A stretch of DNA of 64,000 bases from Streptomyces barkulensis (GTDB lineage Bacteria > Actinomycetota > Actinomycetes > Streptomycetales > Streptomycetaceae): assembly GCF_002843305.1 (NCBI RefSeq), contig NZ_PGSG01000006.1:1-64000 (forward strand), read 5' to 3'. A program made the translations under genes and the position numbers. Shown here piece by piece: positions 60,050-64,000 of the stretch (its first letter is position 1; each line of letters opens with the position of its first letter). The notes under the pieces are model-generated. The model worked only from the letters and a program-made list of their open reading frames with translations. It did not search any database and had not been told where the DNA came from.

Positions 60050-61038
60050 ACGGCCTGCTCACCCTCGCGTTCGCCGCCGGGATGATCGCACCGGTCAACC
60101 CCTGCGGGTTCGCCCTGCTGCCCGCCTGGATCACCTCTGCCCTCGGCGACACCGACACCTCACCGCTGCCCGTGCGCCTCGGCCGCGCGCTGCGCTCCGG
60201 TGTCGCGCTGACCCTCGGCTTCGCCGGAACGCTCGCCGCCGCCGGGCTCGTCGTCAGCGCCGGAGCCCGCGCCCTCATCTCCGCCGCCCCCTGGCTCGGG
60301 CTGGCCACCGGCGTCATCCTGCTGCTGCTCGGCCTGGCCGGGCTGACCGGCCGGACCCTGACCCTCCGGCTGCCCGCCTCCGGTGGCCGGGCGGCCGAAG
60401 GCCCGCCCACCGCCCGCCGCATGGCCGTCTTCGGAATCGGCTACGCCGCCGCGTCCCTGTCCTGCACCTTCGGCGTGCTCCTCGCCGTCATCGCCCAGGC
60501 CCAGGCCACCGCCAGCTACGCCGGTCTCCTGCTGCTCTTCGCCGTGTACGCCGCCGGATCCGCCACCGTCCTGCTGCTCATCTCCCTGACCACCGCGGCC
60601 GCGGGGTCCGCCCTCACCCGGAAGGTCACCGCGCTGGCCCGCTACGGCCCTCGCGTCACCGCCGCCGTCCTGGTCCTGACCGGCGCGTATCTGACCTGGT
60701 ACTGGTGGACCCCCGCCACCGCCGGCAGCACCTCCATGAGCACCACCTCGGGCGCTCTGGCCGGTTTCTCCGCCACCGCCTCCGTCTTCATCCAGGCCCA
60801 CACCACCATCCTGGCCACCCTGGCCGCCCTCGCGGTGCTGGCCGTGATCACCGCCTACTGGCGCCACCACCGGCGCGTCCCCGCACCCCGACAACCCGCC
60901 TCCGGCTGCTGCACGGCGAACGACGACACCGCCCCCGCCGCTGCGCCCGCCGGCCGCCCGGGCGAAGAACCCTGCTGCACCCTCCCGGCTGCGGCCCGGC
61001 AAACAGCAGGCCAGGCTGAACACCGGACCCGGCACTGA
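60046..61038 (+). CDS. CcdA/DsbD-type transmembrane thiol-electron transporter
   Basis: This 330-aa membrane protein of the CcdA/DsbD-beta family passes electrons from cytosolic thioredoxin to extracytoplasmic thiols. The two conserved membrane Cys lie in NPCGFALLPAW and LSCTFGVLL, as in CcdA. There are about six to eight helices. A 75-aa tail beyond the usual length holds two Cys pairs (SGCCTAND and EEPCCTLP) that could bind Hg(II). The GTG start overlaps the lipoprotein stop, so the lipoprotein is its likely partner. Confidence 0.85.
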   Translation: MNGLLTLAFAAGMIAPVNPCGFALLPAWITSALGDTDTSPLPVRLGRALRSGVALTLGFAGTLAAAGLVVSAGARALISAAPWLGLATGVILLLLGLAGLTGRTLTLRLPASGGRAAEGPPTARRMAVFGIGYAAASLSCTFGVLLAVIAQAQATASYAGLLLLFAVYAAGSATVLLLISLTTAAAGSALTRKVTALARYGPRVTAAVLVLTGAYLTWYWWTPATAGSTSMSTTSGALAGFSATASVFIQAHTTILATLAALAVLAVITAYWRHHRRVPAPRQPASGCCTANDDTAPAAAPAGRPGEEPCCTLPAAARQTAGQAEHRTRH

Positions 61039-61116
61039 CCCACCCGCCGGCGGGAAGCCGCCACCGTACGGACCACAGCCCAGACCCGGGCCGGGCGCCC
61101 GGATCGGAGGAGGATC

Positions 61117-62478
61117 ATGAGCGAGCACTTCGACGCCATTGTGATCGGCATGGGGCCGGGCGGGGAGGTAGCCGCCTCACGGCTACTGGCCGCAGACCGG
61201 CGCGTCGCCGTCATCGAACAGGAACTGATCGGCGGAGAGTGCGCCTACTGGGCCTGCATCCCCTCCAAGACCCTGCTCCGCCCCACCGAGGCACGCGCGG
61301 AAGCCACCCACACCGCCGGTCTCGAGCGGCCCGCCCTCAACTGGCCGCAGGTACGCGACTACCGCGACTACATGATCCGCCACCTGGACGATTCCGCCCA
61401 GGCCGACGGCTACCGCAAGCAGGGCGCCACGGTCATCAAGGGCACCGCCCGCCTGACCGGCCCCGGCCACGTCGACGTCGACGGCCGGCAGCTCACTGCC
61501 GAACACATCATCCTTGCCACCGGCTCCGAAGCCACCCGGCCCCCCATCGAGGGCCTGGAGACGGTACCGGTGTGGACCAACCGGGAGGCCACCACCCTTA
61601 CCGACATACCCCAGCGCGCCCTGATCATCGGCGGCAGCGCGGTGGCCGCCGAACTCGGCCAGTTCCTCGCCCGCATGGGTACCCAGGTCACCGTCGTCCA
61701 GCGCGGCCCGCTGCTGCTGGGCCGCGAAGAGCCCCGCCTGGGCGAGATCGCCGCCGAGCACCTGGCTGCGGACGGCATCGACATCCGCCTGAACACCCAG
61801 GCCCGCGCCGCCCGCCGCGACGGCACGGACACGGTCGTCGAACTCGACGACAACACCACCGTGCGCACCGACGTCATCGTCCTCGGCGCCGGCCGCACCC
61901 CCCGAACCCGCGGACTCGGCCTGGAAAATGCCGGTGTTCAGACCGGCTCCCGCGGTGAACTCGCCGTCGATGCACACGGCCGCCTGACCGATGGACTGTG
62001 GGCGCTCGGCGACGTCACCGGCGTAGCGATGTTCACCCACGTCGCCAAGTACCAGGCCCGCATCGTCACCGACGCCATCCTCGGCACCCCTCGCCCCGCC
62101 GACTACACCGCAGTCCCCCGCGTCATCTTCACCGAACCCGAGATCGCCGCCGTCGGCCTCACCACCGAACAGGCCCGCCACCAAGAAATCGACACCGCCA
62201 CCACCGAACTCGCCCTCGCCGACGCCATCGCCCGCCCCTGGACCTACCAGAAAGACCCCTCCGGCACCCTCGGGCTGATCGCCGACCGCAACCGCCGCAC
62301 CCTCATCGGCGCCTGGGCCATCGCACCCCAGGCCGGCGAATGGATCCACACCGCAGCCCTGGCCATCCGCCACCGCCTGCCCCTGGAGGCCCTCACCGAG
62401 TCCATCGCGCAGTTCCCCACCTACAACGAGGCGTACGCCCAAGCCGCCGAACGCCTCACCCGTGACCTCGCCCGATAG
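61117..62478 (+). CDS. Second FAD-dependent disulfide oxidoreductase
   Basis: This 453-aa protein belongs to the dihydrolipoamide dehydrogenase/MerA superfamily. It has an N-terminal FAD loop (GMGPGGEVAASRL), a redox-active pair in GGECAYWACIPSK (Cys42, Cys47), a GGSAVAAELGQ NAD(P) loop and a C-terminal dimer domain. It lacks the MerA C-terminal Cys pair. With CcdA and the thioredoxin-like lipoprotein it could supply electrons for extracytoplasmic thiols or reduce a mercury-thiol adduct. ATG 61117 follows GGAGGAGG, 78 bp after the CcdA gene. Confidence 0.85.
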   Translation: MSEHFDAIVIGMGPGGEVAASRLLAADRRVAVIEQELIGGECAYWACIPSKTLLRPTEARAEATHTAGLERPALNWPQVRDYRDYMIRHLDDSAQADGYRKQGATVIKGTARLTGPGHVDVDGRQLTAEHIILATGSEATRPPIEGLETVPVWTNREATTLTDIPQRALIIGGSAVAAELGQFLARMGTQVTVVQRGPLLLGREEPRLGEIAAEHLAADGIDIRLNTQARAARRDGTDTVVELDDNTTVRTDVIVLGAGRTPRTRGLGLENAGVQTGSRGELAVDAHGRLTDGLWALGDVTGVAMFTHVAKYQARIVTDAILGTPRPADYTAVPRVIFTEPEIAAVGLTTEQARHQEIDTATTELALADAIARPWTYQKDPSGTLGLIADRNRRTLIGAWAIAPQAGEWIHTAALAIRHRLPLEALTESIAQFPTYNEAYAQAAERLTRDLAR

Positions 62479-62518
62479 CGAGACGGCCCGCGCTCGGCTT
62501 GGGCAGCCGGCGCAGGAT

Positions 62519-62660
62519 CACCCTGGGGGTCTCTCATAAATGAACAGTTGCGAGAGTTCTGCGAGAGGCCCGAAGTGGATCACGTTTCCGCAGGTCGCCG
62601 TTCGCAGAAGTCCTCTCAGAACCCGCACGTTGTGCGAGACAGTTCTGACAGACTTCCGGG
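62519..62660. promoter_or_regulatory. Candidate resolution (res) site
   Basis: The gap before the resolvase gene is AT-richer than its surroundings. It holds three related motifs: GCGAGAGTTCTGCGAGAGG at about 62550, an inverted relative near 62604-62634 (TTCGCAGAAG, CTCAGAACCCGCAC), and TGCGAGACAGTTCTGACAG near 62633-62652. Clusters of such subsites upstream of tnpR are typical of res. Confidence 0.5.
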
Positions 62661-63755
62661 GTGGATCTGACGCCCGATCAAGCCGCAAACGCGGTAGAAC
62701 GAAACGACTGTCCGAAGTGTGAAGCCCCGGCGGGCAGCGCCTGCCGCACCCGCGGCGGGAAGACCGCGACGAAGTACCACACCGCCCGCTTCATCCTCGT
62801 GCCCGCGCTCCGCGAGGAACTCGACGTCCTCGTGCCCGAGGACCGCGGCCCGGGACGGCCGTGGAAGCCCGGTCCGCCCGCCGAGGCTCTGCCGGCCGCC
62901 GCGGCGGCCAAGCCGATCCGGATCGGGTACGCGCGCTGCTCGACCGCGCAGCAGGAGTTGCAGAGCCAGCTGGATGCGCTCGAACCGGTCTGCAAGCGGA
63001 TCTTCTCCGAGAAGATCAGCACGCGCGTGAAGACGCGGCCAAAGCTGGAGGCGGCGCTGAAGCTGGCGTACGACATCAAGGAGGCCGCCCCCGACCAGGA
63101 GGTCATCCTCACCGTCCACGAGCTCAAGCGCCTGGCCCGCAACGCCGCCGAGCTGATGACCCTGTCCAACCAGCTCCAGAAGGCCGGCGTCCAGCTCGAA
63201 CTCCTCACCGGCCCCCTCACCGGCATCTACGACCCCAACGGCATGGGCGCGATGTTCTTCGCCGTGCTCGCCGTCGCCGCCCAGCTCGACCGCAACTACA
63301 TCCGGGAGAAGACCCTGGAGGGCCAGGTCGCCGCCGCGACCAAGGGCAACCACGGCGGACGGCCGAAGGTCATCGACGACGACATGCTGCTGTTCGCCCG
63401 CGCGCTCAAGGACAGGGGCGTACCCGTCCCCGAGATCGCCAAGAAGCTGACCATCAAGACCGGGAAGAACGCCGGACAGCACCCCTCCGTCGCCTCCGTC
63501 TACCGCGCGCTCGCCGACGCCGAGGAGACCGGCGCCCCGGCCGGGCCGGAGATCATCGCCCCGCGCCGCCCGATGCGGGTGGACCTCACCGGCCCCGGCA
63601 GCGGCACCGACCCCGAGCTGATGGAACGGCTCACCCGGCAGGTCCTCGAAGGCGACGGCGTGCTGGACACGCTCGTTGAACAGAGCGAGGAACAGACGGA
63701 CGACGTCGTGGCGGCGCTGCTGGCGCAGGCCCGACGCGAAGGGGAGGACGCGTGA
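62661..63755 (+). CDS. tnpR: Serine resolvase with Cys-rich N-terminal extension
   Basis: This 364-aa protein has a resolvase core at about residues 90-235: IRIGYARCSTAQQELQSQLDAL with the nucleophile Ser, an EVILTVHELKRLARNAAELM segment, then NHGGRPKVI and an HTH. The first 75 residues are not part of ordinary Tn3 resolvases. They contain CPKCEAPAGSACRTRGGKTATKYHTARF, a Cys/His cluster that may bind zinc. The C-terminal 120 residues are acidic. It starts at GTG 62661 and overlaps the next small gene by GTGA. It is likely the transposon's TnpR. Confidence 0.9.
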   Translation: MDLTPDQAANAVERNDCPKCEAPAGSACRTRGGKTATKYHTARFILVPALREELDVLVPEDRGPGRPWKPGPPAEALPAAAAAKPIRIGYARCSTAQQELQSQLDALEPVCKRIFSEKISTRVKTRPKLEAALKLAYDIKEAAPDQEVILTVHELKRLARNAAELMTLSNQLQKAGVQLELLTGPLTGIYDPNGMGAMFFAVLAVAAQLDRNYIREKTLEGQVAAATKGNHGGRPKVIDDDMLLFARALKDRGVPVPEIAKKLTIKTGKNAGQHPSVASVYRALADAEETGAPAGPEIIAPRRPMRVDLTGPGSGTDPELMERLTRQVLEGDGVLDTLVEQSEEQTDDVVAALLAQARREGEDA

Positions 63756-63904
63756 TCCGCACGCCGCACCGTACGAAGGGGCCCGGTGTGCTCGGAGCCG
63801 AAGGCCCGGGCCGCATCGGGCCGTTCGGCCGCTGGCCCGACGACCGCGAGGACGAGGACCAGGGCGAGCCCGACGAGGAACGTCCGGCCGGAAACCGGCG
63901 GTAG
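63752..63904 (+). CDS. Small protein overlapping the resolvase gene
   Basis: This 50-aa frame starts at a GTG that overlaps the resolvase stop (GTGA). The product is Gly/Pro-rich at first and ends in an acidic DDREDEDQGEPDEERP segment. No family is recognised. Tight coupling to tnpR supports translation. Confidence 0.45.
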   Translation: MIRTPHRTKGPGVLGAEGPGRIGPFGRWPDDREDEDQGEPDEERPAGNRR

Positions 63905-63990
63905 GCCGCCCGGCGACCGGGACAAGATCCATCTCAGTGTCGGCGGCCGTACGCCGCCGGCCACACCACCACCAGGGGGGAACGAAGACC

Positions 63991-64000
63991 ATGGGCAAGA
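63991..64000 (+). CDS. Start of a gene cut by the window edge
   Basis: ATG 63991 follows GGGGGGAACGAAGACC, a good ribosome site. Only the first three codons (MGK) are in view. It probably continues the transposon accessory region. Confidence 0.4.

Larger units (their letters stand above)
52185..64000 (+). mobile_element. Tn3-family mercury-resistance transposon (right end not in window)
   Basis: The left end is inferred at 52185: a 31-bp stretch that starts GGGGAACAATGG and ends CTAAG, the hallmark of Tn3-family repeats, directly where the SDR gene is broken. Tn3-type tnpA starts 97 bp inside, and a resolvase gene with a res-like region lies at 62.5-63.8 kb. The mer genes lie between. No inverse copy of the left repeat is found up to base 64000, so the right end lies beyond. 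Exact borders are therefore provisional. Confidence 0.72.

Noticed and set aside
62479-64000. Right inverted repeat of the mercury transposon
   Set aside because: I looked for the complement of the 52185-52215 repeat and found none, so the right end must be outside the window.

Overview
The window reads as a stretch of chromosome from a Streptomyces-type actinomycete. Base composition is very GC-rich, GTG and TTG starts are frequent, and several gene sets are typical of the genus: an XRE/DUF397/HATPase (WhiJ-like) locus, a SpoIIE-type phosphatase with fused PAS, GAF and HATPase domains, a Tat-exported PhoX phosphatase behind a PHO box, GlsB/YeaQ and DUF6458 membrane proteins, and an ArsR-type mercury repressor. 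No tRNA, rRNA or CRISPR array was seen.

Layout. 1-1.7 kb: a complete IS3-family element (1-1304) inserted in a membrane-protein gene, of which only the 3' part remains. 1.8-5.6 kb: YbfB/YjiJ-like MFS permease, HD hydrolase, PadR regulator with its coupled membrane protein and two palindromic operators, and a small secreted protein. 5.6-7.8 kb: a three-gene coupled operon of two-TM/GAF-like protein, radical SAM enzyme and guanine-deaminase-like enzyme. 7.9-14.5 kb: GlxA/AraC regulator, half-size MFS protein, ECF sigma factor operon, signal peptidase and small exported or membrane proteins. 14.6-18.7 kb: phoX and metG. 18.8-21.4 kb: a graspetide cluster (precursor, ATP-grasp ligase, PIMT-like methyltransferase). 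21.6-24.1 kb: MBL hydrolase, and a TetR/alpha-beta hydrolase pair with twin operators. 24.2-26.7 kb: the WhiJ-like locus.

26.5-29.8 kb is an island of insertions. A DUF397 gene tail is duplicated exactly (142 bp) on either side. Between the copies lie an internally deleted IS3 element (26902-27648) and, abutting it, a unit bounded by 26-bp inverted repeats whose only gene encodes a predicted PD-(D/E)XK nuclease of 539 aa. The unit ends in a perfect 31-bp-stem palindrome. 29.9-41.8 kb: lipoproteins, HxlR regulator, RidA, an orphan DarG-like macro domain, NUDIX, two TetR-controlled units (imine-reductase-like enzyme; MMPL exporter), a gene broken at a tetranucleotide repeat, and a phospholipase D/cardiolipin-synthase-like protein. 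41.8-51.8 kb: aspS, SpoIIE phosphatase, pirin, SseB-like protein, acyl-CoA dehydrogenase, M18 aminopeptidase and DUF6458 protein.

51.9-64.0 kb: a short-chain dehydrogenase gene is cut by a Tn3-family mercury-resistance transposon that runs beyond the right edge. It carries tnpA, a DUF1440-like membrane protein, merB (organomercurial lyase), a MerR-family regulator gene broken at a C8 tract, merA (mercuric reductase), a divergent ArsR-type repressor with two operators, a MerF-like transporter, a thioredoxin-like lipoprotein, a CcdA-type thiol-electron transporter, a second disulfide flavoprotein, a res-like region and a serine resolvase with an unusual Cys-rich N-terminal extension. Together these would import Hg(II), cleave the C-Hg bond, reduce Hg(II) to Hg(0), and probably maintain the thiols involved.

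The strongest leads for something undescribed are the inverted-repeat-bounded nuclease unit, the radical SAM/deaminase operon, and the graspetide cluster, whose class is known but whose product is not.
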